From contig JAHRHY010000011.1 of assembly GCA_019671135.1 (NCBI GenBank), positions 1,860,001 through 1,924,000 of the forward strand: a DNA stretch of 64,000 bases. The letters run 5' to 3'. The position numbers and the translations under genes are program-made. Positions 26,545 through 37,227 of the stretch are shown in pieces (positions within the stretch are counted from its first letter, which is position 1; every line of letters begins with the position of its first letter). Under the pieces are notes generated by a model, which was not told the origin of the DNA, did no database searches, and saw only the letters and a program-made list of their open reading frames with translations. Origin of the DNA: Linnemannia hyalina (lineage: Eukaryota > Mortierellomycota > Mortierellomycetes > Mortierellales > Mortierellaceae).

Positions 26545-27808
26545 ATGGCATCAATAGGCACGCGTGGGGGTCAGGACCAGTTCAAGTGGGAGGACGTCAA
26601 GGATGATAAGCACAGAGAAAACTACCTTGGAAACTCGTTACTAGCACCGGTAGGACGGTGGCAAAAGGGTCGTGATCTGACCTGGTATGCCAAGGACAGC
26701 AACGGTACTTCCGACTCGGACAGCCAACTGGCTAAGAAGCAGGCAGAGATACAGAGTATCAAGGATGCTGAAGCTGAAGCCATGGCCGAAGCCTTGTAAG
26801 CCACTCTCATTTAGTTGATTCACCCCGTATTGCCTGGTCAAAGTTGACGTTGATATCTTTGCTAACATTGCTCATTCCTTCGTGGCTATATAGGGGATAC
26901 AAGACAAAGCGAAAGAAGGAAACCAATGTCAGCGAGAAGGAGCTTTCATCCGCCATCAGCAAGACAAAGGCTGGCGTACCGGATGAACACGACGACAACA
27001 TCAAGCTATCATCATCAGTCCAAGGCCTTGGATTCAAGTAAATCACCGTTTGGTTGCTTTGTTCTTGCGATTATTTATTATTTATATGAAATGGCCAATA
27101 TGTAGCTCACTTCTCGTTTCCATAATCTATCGTCTTTATAGCAAGAGACAGGGAGTCCTCTCAGGAGCTAACTCTGTCAGTATTCCAAAAGGAGCACCTA
27201 ATCGAACAAGAACTGTCCCCTTGGTGCCCTTGATCCCCCATACCGATACACAGACTGTACCCAAGGACAAAGATAGTCAAAGGACCAAGGAAAGTCACTC
27301 GTCTCATCGACACCGTGATTCCACTAGAGATGATCAGGATCGACACAGCAGACGCAGGAGAAGCAGTCGAAGCGCCAGTCCTTCTCGCAAGCACAAAAGC
27401 GGTCGTGATCGCGGCCGCGAAAGAAGTAGGAGTCGTACCAGAGACCAAGATCGTGAGACGAAGAGCAGGCGTCATCATGAGCGAAGTAGGAGTCGATCCA
27501 AGGACAGGGAGGGTGACCACCATGGATCTAAAAGTAAGCGCCGCACCGAGGATAGGCGATCGAGGCGCGAGAGCCGGAGTAGGAGCGGCAGTCGAGAGCG
27601 ACACTCGTCAAAGACTGAGACTAAGGATCATGACAGGCGTAGCAGCCATCGGTTCAGTCGTCGTGACGAGCGGGAGTCTGACAGGGGGCGATCTGAGCGG
27701 AAACGGCCGACCGCCGATGTAGATCGTAGCAGGTCTCACAGCAGGACACGACGCCATCTAAGCGCTAGTCCGCCTGCCCGCGAATCCGCAGACAAACGCG
27801 CGAATTAG
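26545..27808 (+). CDS. MMTAG2-like protein with C-terminal RS-rich tail (3 exons, 353 aa)
   Basis: Exons are 26545-26795, 26894-27037 and 27142-27808, all joined in phase 2. The N-terminus [20 protein letters not shown] followed by [13 protein letters not shown] and [10 protein letters not shown] is the conserved MMtag / kinase-phosphorylation-protein domain of human MMTAG2 (C1orf35). The second part has KKE-rich sequence and QGLGFK. The last 190 residues are dominated by Arg-Ser, Arg-Asp and Arg-Glu dipeptides like splicing-associated RS domains. A nuclear RNA-related role is inference from the RS tail; the molecular function of the family is poorly defined. Divergent from the eEF1B gene, start codons about 490 bp apart. 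Confidence 0.85.
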
Positions 27809-28109
27809 TAAACGATGCGGCATTTCATAAACCAATGAACAACCATTAAGTGTCACCTTCTCTATCAATTGTCATTTGTGCCTTTTTGTCGCGGACGTTC
27901 TCAATAATGATTCCTTTCCTTACACTTGTTTCCCGTGCGAATCCTTGTCGCTTTGTTGGTTGCTTATTGATGTGCATAAATACAGAGAGACTTCATTTTT
28001 TCTTTTCATTTTTTCTTTTCTCTCCCCAACCAACCCTTTGCCACCAAGTCAACCTCTTCTGTTTTGCCACCAATTGATCCACGATCCAATCTTTCTCTCA
28101 TTCTCCATA

Positions 28110-28946
28110 ATGACCAAACAGAAAACCTCAAATGACACACCACAGTTGCCATCACTTTCTACAACATCACCGTCATCGCCTCGTTGGGGTTACATCTCTG
28201 CTGCCACGCTCGGTCTGTTGTCGTCCTCATGCTGCCTTATCCAGTTGGCGCTCAACCTCATGTCTGTTGGCTGTGCCGGTTTCTCGGTCCTGACACCCTA
28301 TCGACCTTTGTTCCTGGCCTTCTCATCTCTTTTGGTGCTTGTGACCATCTACAAGTATCGATGGTCCTCAAGGACTGCATTGACACTTGCTTTAGTCCTG
28401 ACCCTAACAACAACTCCAGAGATGGTTGCAGTTTACAATCAATCGTCCACAGGATCACTCCAGCGCTTGCCTGATACTTTCTTGCTGGCGGCCCCATCCT
28501 CCATCCTGCGCTTGCCAACGTTCCTCGAAAATGTTCGGTGGAACATTCCTGCGTTCCTGACGGCTCCGAGCAGCGTGATGACGCATGATGAACCGATCGC
28601 CGCTGCACCAGTGCCTGATCAACCGTCATCCCAAGACCGGGCAGTAGGCTCGGGTAGTTTGGGATCGACTGACTCGGGCGGGATGTTTATGAAGTATGTG
28701 GTACAAATTGATGGCATGGCGTGTGAGGCGTGCGCCAGCCGTCTTCGCCAACATTTTTCGATAGAGGAGGGCATTGAGCGCGTGAATGTGTTCTTTGACG
28801 AGAAGAAGCTGGTTCTGTGGACGCAGGCTGGGTCGGGATCGATGATGCTGTCTGAGCGAGTGATCCAAGATATGGTTGGCCAGGTTGATGCAAAATACAC
28901 TGCGAGGCTTGAGGACATTTTTTCCTTTTCATCCATCACTCCATAA
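28110..28946 (+). CDS. MerT-MerP-like membrane protein: CC-containing helical region plus HMA metal-binding domain (278 aa, intronless)
   Basis: Residues 27-105 form about three hydrophobic segments. The first carries a cysteine pair, SSSCCLIQLALNL (C41, C42). It is followed by VGCAGFSVLTPYRPLFLAF, which resembles the TM1-TM2 region of bacterial mercuric transporters MerT (Cys pair in TM1, then L-x-PYRP). A polar linker of about 90 residues leads to a C-terminal heavy-metal-associated domain, YVVQIDGMACEACASRLRQH, with GMxCxxC at 202-208 (C205, C208). Fused MerT-MerP proteins (MerTP) are known in bacteria. The single exon contrasts with intron-rich neighbours. Likely role: soft-metal ion binding or transport across a membrane. 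The HMA domain is secure. The MerT relationship is my reading from motif order and needs a profile search. The chosen start is the first ATG that precedes the hydrophobic part without a 5' low-complexity stretch. Confidence 0.75.
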   Translation: MTKQKTSNDTPQLPSLSTTSPSSPRWGYISAATLGLLSSSCCLIQLALNLMSVGCAGFSVLTPYRPLFLAFSSLLVLVTIYKYRWSSRTALTLALVLTLTTTPEMVAVYNQSSTGSLQRLPDTFLLAAPSSILRLPTFLENVRWNIPAFLTAPSSVMTHDEPIAAAPVPDQPSSQDRAVGSGSLGSTDSGGMFMKYVVQIDGMACEACASRLRQHFSIEEGIERVNVFFDEKKLVLWTQAGSGSMMLSERVIQDMVGQVDAKYTARLEDIFSFSSITP

Positions 28947-29498
28947 CGGCCATTAGTCAAATAAACACTGCATCTCTGATTTCTTCTTCTTCTCTCGTTG
29001 TACCTTCTGTCCTCCTCTGAAGAAGCAATCTTTAACCCTTTGGCCCTTTAACGCTTTAACACTCCCTCTCATTGACCATGGATCTCCAGTCACACCAAGG
29101 TGAAGGTGAGTGAGCCAAGCCACGCGGCAAATTCATGAAACCACTACTTTTTTTCTTGTTCTCTCTGTATCTGTGTCTGTGTCTGTGTCTGTGTCTGTGT
29201 CTGTGTATTGGGTGTGAAGGTAACTTTTTTCAAGCCCTTGTTCGTGGGATGATCCCTCTTTTTTTCAATTGCATCCTTCCCTTCCCTTCTTGCATCTTCC
29301 CCTACCCTACCCTTTCCCCTCCTTGCCCTTGCAAGCACCACAATCTTATTTATTTATTTAAACCCCATCTCCTCGTCCCTCCTTCATCAATCACCTCCCC
29401 TCTCTCCCTGCTTTGACCTCTTCACGCCCCTTTCCTGAACCTTTTTTGCACACCTTTTATTGCACACCTTTTTTTTTTCCGCTTCTTTATTTATCACC
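28947..29498. other. Intergenic region with (TGTGTC)n microsatellite
   Basis: About seven copies of a TCTGTG hexamer lie at roughly 29163-29207, followed by C/T-rich sequence leading to the PAN3 start. No coding sequence seen. Confidence 0.5.
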
Positions 29499-32400
29499 AT
29501 GGCTTCAGCTATACCTATCATGCCTCCTCCGGGTGCCGCCCCTGCCGCCGGCGAAGAAACGAACGCCTCCTCTTCCTCCACCAACGCCTGGCAAAAGTCC
29601 ACCGCCACAGGCCCTGCAAAGACCACTGCCTCTAGCACTACCCCCAAACGTAATTGCACTTCTACTACCTTGTTCACATTCAAAAATAACATTCATGAAC
29701 CTTTCGTGGAGTGGAATGGATGAGCACGAGACTCATCGACAAACAAGCCCACACACACTGTTGGACATCAGCACGCTTGCGCAGATCAGACACAAATGAT
29801 CAAGTCATAACACCCAAAAAACACTTGTTCATGAATGCAAAACCATAGCGGTGTCGCTGACCAACAGCAACAAGACCAGGACTTGTCGCAATATTGTGAT
29901 CCACGGGTTCTGCAAGTACGAGGGAAAGGGCTGTGAGTTCAACCACGATGTCGTAAGTATCTTTTGCTGTTGGTGTCTTTGTATTTTTTATATTTTGTCA
30001 CCACAGCCTCTTCTTTCTCGTCATAGATAGTGACAAGACAGGCATTATGTGAAGGGAGAAAGGAACTGTGAAGAGAGTACAAGGACGATGAAAAAGAAGA
30101 AAAGAAAGAAGGAAGGAGTAGACAAGGAGGGGAAAGGGAGACAGAAGAGAAGAAGGATTAGAGGAAGAAAAGGAAAAAAGAAGGAAGGAATAGGCAAGGA
30201 TGGGAAGAAGGGGCAGAAGAGAAGAAAGAAGAAAGAAGAAAGAAGAAAGACATAAGAGAAGAACGAAGGGAACAAACAACGATGGAAAGATAAGACAATG
30301 GAGAAGAATGCAATGTTCGTCTGCTAATCAGATATTCCTCCTTATTCAACATTCAATTCCTAGGGCAAGCCCGCTACGTCCGTGCCTAGTCCAGAGATGT
30401 ACGCAAAAGGGCCAGGCAATGGGTTCAAAAGCATTGATGCCATGTGATGAGGGGATCGGACGGACGTCCCCTTCATAAAAGGGCAAGCCAAATTGACACT
30501 CTTTATTGCTTTACCGTTACTCCTCCAGATCAAAGGCCAAGCTCCATGTGAACTCGCCCATCTTCAAGCCCTCCAACCTCAGTTCAGGATCCGTCAAAGC
30601 AGAGTCCATCAATGCCCCCGAGTTTGTCCCTAAGCACAGCCAAGGTAAAGAATGGATCCTTGTTGGATATATCTGAATCGCCATCGGTGGTGCCTACATG
30701 ACCAGCATATATAACAGTGCAATCAATTATCCATTCTTCAATTGTACAGTAGATTCGAGTTCAGCGGCAGGAGGAGCTTTCCAGGATAACCGTCCAATGT
30801 AAGCGGGATATCTACTTTCGGGGCCAGCATTGCTTGACGTCTGTTGTTAAGAATAAGCGCAGATCTGATTAGCTGTCTTTTTTTTTCTGATTCTTACATA
30901 CCTATTCATGTTGTATCGCAGGGTGCAGTCGTTTGTGTCGCCGATGCAGAACAGCCTGATGGGAAGCATGAGTAACCTGACTGGCAACTTTTCGCAGTTT
31001 GGAATGAACGACGTGAGTATAACATAACTGAGGTGATTGTCATGGCTATCGGTACGGGATATGGCAAGAGACAATGTTAAATGCGCGATGATACTTACAC
31101 TTTCTCTTTTTAACACCTTGAACATTAGATGTCAATGGGAGGACCAATGTCAGGAAACTACTATGGCGAGGGATCAGTCAACAATTATTACTATCAAGCA
31201 TCCGGTGCAATGCTTCACCAACCTGTAAGTAATGAAGTGATTTAGTGGACAGCAGTGCACAATAGAACTTGGCGACTATGATCCCTGTTACTCAAAACTT
31301 ACTCGTGCGATCCTATGCTCTTTTCCGCCACCCTAGCTCCAATATCACTTGTACAACACGCCGCTCCCACACGTGTCTAACCTTTTGCCTCACCAAAAGA
31401 CCATTCACGGATTCTTCATCTCGGACACACTGCGCGAGGAGCTTCATAAGAAGAACGAGATGGTCTTGCAGACTGTCAATGCCCAGGATTATGGTCTTCC
31501 AGAGGACTTGCACGAGTACCATTCGCTTTACCCTCTCGACCTGACTCAAGAAAAATCAACTGAGGTGTTTGGATACCAGTCCAGCGTCTACAAGTGCATG
31601 TGCAGTGAAGATGGTAAAACGTACGCGTTGCGCCGGATCGAGGGCTTTCGTCTGACCAACGAGGTGGCCATGCAGACGATTGAAGGCTGGCGCAGGATAA
31701 AGCATGCCAACATCGTGTCGATCCGGGAGGCGTTCACCAGCAAAGCTTTTGGAGACCACTCGCTCATTTTTGTGTATGACTATCACCCTTGCTCCAAGAC
31801 TCTTTACGACGTGCACTTTGGGCCTCAGGCGCAGCTGGCATCCCAGGTCGTTGTAGGAGCCCCCAAGACAACCGACCATGTCATCCCCGAACGTACACTT
31901 TGGTCGTACTTGATCCAGCTAACGTCTGCCCTTAAGAAGATCCATTCTGCCGGTCTTGCTGCACGTCTAATTGACCCCACCAAGATTTTGGTCACCGGAA
32001 AGAACAGGTACCGAGCACATGTTTCTTCTCTTTGTTCATCATATCTCTGTCGCTTAGAGACGATGCATCACCGTTTGCTAACTCGTCTTTTCTGTGTTTT
32101 CTATTCTTTACCGCAGGATTCGCATGAACTGCTGTGGAATCATGGATATGTTGACTTTTGACACGGCCCCCAATATTGCCCATTTGCAACAGGACGACAT
32201 TTTGAACCTTGGACAGCTGATGATGACACTGGCATGCAAATCTTTGACGGCCACTCATAACATTTCAAAGTCGATCGACTATATCGCCCAGACCTACACT
32301 CAGGAGATGAAGAACATGATCCTCTTCCTCATGAGCCAGCCCGTGCCCATGAAAACTGTCGATCAAATTATCTCGATGCTCGGACCTAGGATTATGCAGG

Positions 32401-32881
32401 AGATCAATGACGTCCAGACTGCTAACGATGTTTTGGAGAGCGACCTTGGCCGTGAGCTCGAGAACGGACGTCTGACAAGACTCATGATCAAGTTTGGCTT
32501 TATCAACGAGCGGCCAGAGTTTGATATGGATCCTGCCTGGTCTGAGACGGGCGATCGGTACATTATCAAGCTGTTCAGGGATTATGTGTTCCATCAGGTG
32601 GACGAGGCGGGCTTGCCCGTCCTGGATGTTGCCCATGTCCTCACCTGCCTGAATAAGGTATGTTTTTGGTGTTTTCTTGTACGGTAATTTAGGGCTCGTC
32701 AAGGAATGATCTGCTCACGCATCTTGCTTTTTTTCATTTTCCGTTTCCTTAGTTGGATGCTGGAGTGGACGAAAAGATTGTGCTGATGTCGAGGGATGAG
32801 CTGTCGTGTCTTATTGTTAGCTACCGCGAGATCAAGGCCTGCATCGACTCTGCATTCCGAGACCTCTCCAAGTCCAAGTAG
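29499..32881 (+). CDS. PAN3: PAN3, regulatory subunit of the PAN2-PAN3 poly(A) nuclease (10 exons, 659 aa)
   Basis: Recruits PAN2 to poly(A)-binding protein for cytoplasmic mRNA deadenylation. Exons are 29499-29649, 29849-29952, 30364-30398, 30529-30644, 30753-30798, 30922-31012, 31129-31224, 31337-32007, 32117-32657 and 32753-32881; phases match at every junction and the sum is 660 codons. A CCCH zinc finger (C63-x8-C72-x6-C79-x3-H83, around [19 protein letters not shown]) precedes the PAM2-like INAPEFVPK. The pseudokinase domain starts [14 protein letters not shown], with [20 protein letters not shown] in place of a normal ATP loop, and lacks a canonical HRD. The C-terminal knob ends AFRDLSKSK. 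The 35-nt exon 3 was found because only it reconciles the phases of exons 2 and 4. Confidence 0.93.
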
Positions 32882-33302
32882 TCGCATAGAAATTGATCGT
32901 GCCGACCATGATGGGTCCGGAATGTGCCCTGATTCCTCTTCTTTTTTTCTCTCTCCAACCACCAAACAGCGCTACCACCACAAACAACCACAAAAATCAC
33001 AAAAACAACAATCGCAACGAAAGAACCACCAAAAAAAATTAAAGAAACCCCAAAAACACTTGAAAAAAGCAAGAAAGACAGTAAGAACAAGATTACAAGA
33101 ATAAAAACGAACTCAATCACAACCACCGCTGTCTGATGGGATAACAGAGCGTTTACGATAGGCGATGAAGAAAAGGCGTGGGAGCGATTGCATACGCGAC
33201 AGTAAATAAGCTTTGACACGACGTGGCCGAATGGGTACATTAAACCTCACCAGTCCCTAATTATCCTCCCCCCTCCCCCCCAAATCTCGCGCTCGCTCAC
33301 CA
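32882..33302. other. Intergenic region downstream of PAN3
   Basis: An A/C-rich tract (about 32960-33110) with many AAC and CAA triplets follows the PAN3 stop, then a C-rich stretch at 33265-33285. No coding sequence seen. Confidence 0.45.
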
Positions 33303-33725
33303 GGACGCCGCCACCCCTCCCCACCCAACAGGGCGGACTCGATTGCGGAACGAGCGCTATCTGCCTCCATGGAGGCCTCCGGGGAGCATGAAGCCAACAC
33401 CACTTTCTTCACACTGCACCCCGTCGACTTCACTGACTCAGCGCCCGACAACGACAATCCCGTCCTCACTAGGCTGAAGAGGGATTTCCCCTCTCTCATC
33501 CAAACTTCCACGACATCAGGTCCCTTCCAGTCAGCACTCGCTTCCGCCACCCACGATCCCCCTAGCTCAGCATCCTTTAGCCACCTTGAACGTCATCTTG
33601 CTTAGCTCGAGACCCAACGGAACGAGACTTGCGAGGAGTTACATGAGGTTGCCAGGAAGGCGGAAGACGCGTTTAGCAGGCCGGGGACGTTGGACTGGCG
33701 GAGACAACGCTGTCAGTGGCTTTAG
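33303..33725 (+). pseudogene. Gene fragment with an in-frame stop, unrecognised
   Basis: One frame reads as plausible protein over 140 codons (ADSIAERALSASMEASGEHE, later FFTLHPVDFTDSAPDNDNP). It is interrupted by a TAG at 33603-33605 and resumes as helical, charged sequence (LETQRNETCEELHEVARKAE) to a TAG at 33723. Continued coding character on both sides of the stop suggests a broken gene, perhaps the gag-like start of a retroelement. I recognise no family. Confidence 0.35.
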
Positions 33726-34724
33726 GGACAAGAACGAAGTTTGCGCAGGGATATACACCGCCTGACCCCGTTCTCCCTGGATTATATTGTACTTCAAGAT
33801 AGGAAACCCAACCTTTATTTTCTCAGCAAATCCAAAGATGAAAGAGAAAGAGTGCAGTACGTAGAACCTCATCATCCGTGTAGGAACTCTGCGAGGTAAA
33901 AAAATATAATAAATGCGGCGGGATGAGCGGGACATGAAGTGGGTTTCCCATCTCTTACAACGTTTATAAGCCGGTCGGTTGTGCTGGTCGCAGAATCCTC
34001 ACAACTATGGTCTTTTATCTTTAGCCCCCATACTCTCTCTTGACTCTCTTGACTCACTGTCCCTTCTCGCTACCTCTCCTCTCTGTCTCTCCTCTCTGTC
34101 TCTTCTCTCTGTCTCTCCTCTCTGTCTCTTCTCTCTGTCTCTCTTCTCTGTCTCTTCTCTCTGTCTCTTCTCTTTTGTTCTTTTTCTCTCGCACTTTTCT
34201 CTCTCTTCCTTTTATTTCGCTCTTTTCTATCTTTTCTCTCTTTTCTCTCTTTTCTTTTCTCTCCGTCATTCTTCTTTCGCCACGACCTTTTTTTTAGGTG
34301 AAGGAGGATCCCCTGCGACCACGTTCCTCGCGTCTGCCGCGTCACCTTAAACCCCACGCCCCTTGCGTATGTCGCGTATCCCCCGCCCCCATACCCTTAC
34401 GTGTTCCGCGTCTCCCCCATCTCCTGTCTTTGGTCACCTCCCTTCGTTTATATTTTAACCAAGTCCATGCCAGATTATGACCTGAAAGCTTGATGAATTT
34501 TTTATAAGAGTGGAAGGTGCAACGTAAAAGGGTTACTACTGCTTCCCAGTTAGTCATCTTTGACGCTTCATGACACTACACCAAGAAACCTAGTCAGCAA
34601 CTTGCATAGAGCTTTAACATAGTAATAAAAATCATCAGTATTGCTCCAACTCTCGTCTCCGTTCTCTACTTCTCTGTCCCAATCTTTATTAATATTGAAG
34701 AAAATTGGTGCGTTCGGCATATCA
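33726..34724. repeat. Intergenic region with pyrimidine-rich tandem repeat
   Basis: From about 34056 to 34175 the plus strand is a tandem array built from CTCTGTCTCTYCT, continuing as degenerate TCTTTTCTCTC to 34265. Downstream is a degenerate repeat in which CGCGT or CGTAT alternates with CCCC runs (34325-34415). No coding sequence seen elsewhere in the interval. Confidence 0.6.
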
Positions 34725-35496
34725 TTACTCAGTAGGAGACGTGAACTCCTTCTCAATAAAGTTGGCGACAGCTTTGTTGGCTTTGGTGATGTAGGCTGAC
34801 AAGTGCAAAGCCATATTCTCGAGGTACATGTTCAGATCTGGATTGCTGATGATTGGCACGAAAGATTCGTCGCCGTACAGGGTCAGGATGCTGTCGAATT
34901 CGTTGGTAATGTTGCCTCGATCTCTGCACCGACCTCGAAGTTGCTGCACCTTCTCCCTTTTCAAAACAGCCTTTGAACCATTTCGTATAACGTCGCTGGC
35001 GATTGTGTGAAAGAGGGTGGACGCTGCAACTCCATCGCCATTGTGGGGTTGGTCGAATGACGCCATATTAAATATGGTATATGGCTGGCAAGTGTGGTTC
35101 TCAGCGAAGAAACTTGAAGCACGACAAAGGTAAAATTGTGGAAGCATCAAAGAACTTCGTCTTCACTTGTCGCAGCTGGTACAGCAAATCGCTGCTCGAG
35201 ATGCTCCAGGTATCCTTGTTCTCCGCCATCTTTAGACCAATTTCCAGAGATTCAGTATCAAGGAAGATCGTTGTTGCCAATGAATGGCGGGCATCAGGCA
35301 GTATGAACGACGTTGTAGAGGCACCACCACACGGCTCCACCTCTTTGTCAAGCCGAAGAGATGACGTAACCAGGGCGTCAAACGATTTGGTCCCAATGAT
35401 GAGTCGCTTTCCATCAATGCTCGGCACAGTGACAGGCCATACCTTCTTGTAAGGTGTCTTAATCGAAGGTGGCAGAGAAGTGGCCACAGGCAGACC

Positions 35497-35693
35497 TGTC
35501 ACGAGACAAGAGCTTGCTCTTGTGACTTCGCCCTAACGAGTATAAAAGGGCCTTAGATAGCAAATCTATAGCTCTTTACTTGGTATCGCCAATACAACAT
35601 ACTCTTTAACCTATTCCTTATACTCATTTCTTAGTCCTTGATCAAGGTTCTCTTTATCTACTTCATTCTATTGCTTGGTCTGCTTTCTTGACA
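35497..35693 (+). repeat. 5' LTR of the chromovirus
   Basis: 197 bp, TG...CA ends. It contains an inverted repeat close to its start (CAAGAGCTTGCTCTTG) and the element promoter. Confidence 0.95.
35541..35548 (+). promoter_or_regulatory. TATA box of the retrotransposon
   Basis: TATAAAAG within the 5' LTR. Transcription would be expected to start about 30 nt downstream, near 35571-35580, right where the self-priming complement begins. The same box recurs in the 3' LTR. Confidence 0.65.
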
Positions 35694-35702
35694 ATACCAA
35701 GT
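35694..35702 (+). promoter_or_regulatory. Putative self-priming primer-binding site
   Basis: ATACCAAGT lies directly after the 5' LTR. It does not resemble the TGG... sites that pair with tRNA 3' ends. It is the exact reverse complement of ACTTGGTAT at 35578-35586 inside the LTR, near the predicted mRNA 5' end. That geometry matches the self-priming of Schizosaccharomyces Tf1. Confidence 0.6.
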
Positions 35703-35917
35703 CATACACCTAAAGAACCTTGGATCAAACTTTGTCTGTTTTCTATTGATATACTTCAGCGCTCAAAAAAAAAAAAAAAAAAAAAAAAAAAAGCCTTTTC
35801 CACAATAAAACCAAACCCTATCTTCTTCAAGTTCTTTCCTCTTTTACTACCATCTTCCGTACACAACCCACAACCCTCAGAAACTACAACAACTCTTCAC
35901 TTTCCGTATCAACTACA

Positions 35918-37213
35918 ATGCTACCCGATAGTGAGATCCTTACAGCCAACGCGCGCTTCCAAGCACTGATGGACCGAGTAGCCACACTTGAACAAATAGT
36001 TCAGACGGTCACTCCCTTGCAAGCCAAAGTCACCGAACTCGAGGAGACTGTTCAGAAGTACCGTGATATGCTGGACTTCATTCTTTCGAACGAAGATTTC
36101 TTCACAAGCCTGACCGTCAACCTCAACCCTCGATTACTCAGCCTCGAATCCAACGTCCAGAAGATGACGTCACAATTACCACCCATCACTCGCGCAGAAC
36201 TAGGCAAACTATTTTATGATCACAAGACCGATGTCACCAACACAGTGAGTGCCATCTTCCAATCAACTACACCTCGCTCCAGCAATAGCTCCCCTTCGAG
36301 GCCAAAAGTAGCACCCCCCGCAGTCTTCTCCGGCAAGCGTGAAGATTGGAAAGGGTTTCAGGCTCAGCTGGAACTCTTCTTCGTTGCAAACGAGACCCTC
36401 TATCCGAACGACCACGACCGCATTGTGCTGGCTATCTCGCGCCTCGGTGATACTGCAGCGTTCAAGTACATGCAGAGATACGTTCCGTCCTTCAAGTTGC
36501 CTGTCGAGGAGAGACCCGCATGTATTTCTAACCTGGATCAGTTCTTTGCTCTTATGAGTAAGAACTTTGGAGTCTCCAATGCTCACGTCCTAGCAGAAAC
36601 CCAACTCCGTCAACTTAGACAGCGCGGTTCTGCCATCGACTATACAAACCGTTTCGTCAACCTTGCAGCGGATACAGCATGGAATGATAGCGCAATGATT
36701 TCACAGTTCCGCCTCGGCCTGAAGGAGTCTGTTCAAGAAGCCATGGCAAACTACCCCGAGCCACCTACCTTTGCCGAGTTTTCACAATTGGCTATCGACA
36801 TCGACAACCGACAGTACGGCTATGCAGTGACCCGTTCCGGCAACAAATCTTCCAGCACTCCGTCCCGTTCCACCACTGCCCACACTTCTACTACCACTCA
36901 AGCCTCATCCACCCCAACTACCGCGTCCACCCCTGCTACCTCAGCTCCCGCGACCACTTCGATGGACATGGATCTCTCGCATGCTCGCCATGGTCCTTTG
37001 CCACCGTCTGAGCGTCTTCGTCGTCAAAAGGAAGGACTGTGCACCTACTGTGGTTCAGCAGATCATTGGCTTGACGACTGCCCCAAGAAACCTGCAAAGC
37101 CCTCGTTCAAGAACGCCCCAAAGGCAACAGCCTCGATCTCGGCCCTTCAGCCTACACAGACTAGCGACCAGCCCGATGCAATCTCTTTCCAATTGGAAAA
37201 AGATTCAGCCTAG
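35918..37213 (+). CDS. gag: Chromovirus Gag (431 aa)
   Basis: Forms the virus-like particle and packages element RNA. The N-terminal 60 residues look like a coiled coil (LMDRVATLEQIVQTVTPLQA). A retrotransposon gag core follows (FSGKREDWKGFQAQLELFF, then FRLGLKESVQEAMANYPEPP). After a Ser/Thr-rich linker comes one CCHC zinc knuckle, CTYCGSADHWLDDC (C-x2-C-x4-H-x4-C), about residue 374-387. A 29-nt A tract lies at 35765-35793 in its leader. The stop is TAG at 37211-37213 and pol follows in the -1 frame. Confidence 0.93.
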   Translation: MLPDSEILTANARFQALMDRVATLEQIVQTVTPLQAKVTELEETVQKYRDMLDFILSNEDFFTSLTVNLNPRLLSLESNVQKMTSQLPPITRAELGKLFYDHKTDVTNTVSAIFQSTTPRSSNSSPSRPKVAPPAVFSGKREDWKGFQAQLELFFVANETLYPNDHDRIVLAISRLGDTAAFKYMQRYVPSFKLPVEERPACISNLDQFFALMSKNFGVSNAHVLAETQLRQLRQRGSAIDYTNRFVNLAADTAWNDSAMISQFRLGLKESVQEAMANYPEPPTFAEFSQLAIDIDNRQYGYAVTRSGNKSSSTPSRSTTAHTSTTTQASSTPTTASTPATSAPATTSMDMDLSHARHGPLPPSERLRRQKEGLCTYCGSADHWLDDCPKKPAKPSFKNAPKATASISALQPTQTSDQPDAISFQLEKDSA

Positions 37214-37227
37214 ACAGTAAAGTTGGA

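Noticed and set aside
27161..27604. Minus-strand frame opposite the MMTAG2-like gene
   Set aside because: Shadow of the Arg-Ser codon repeats.
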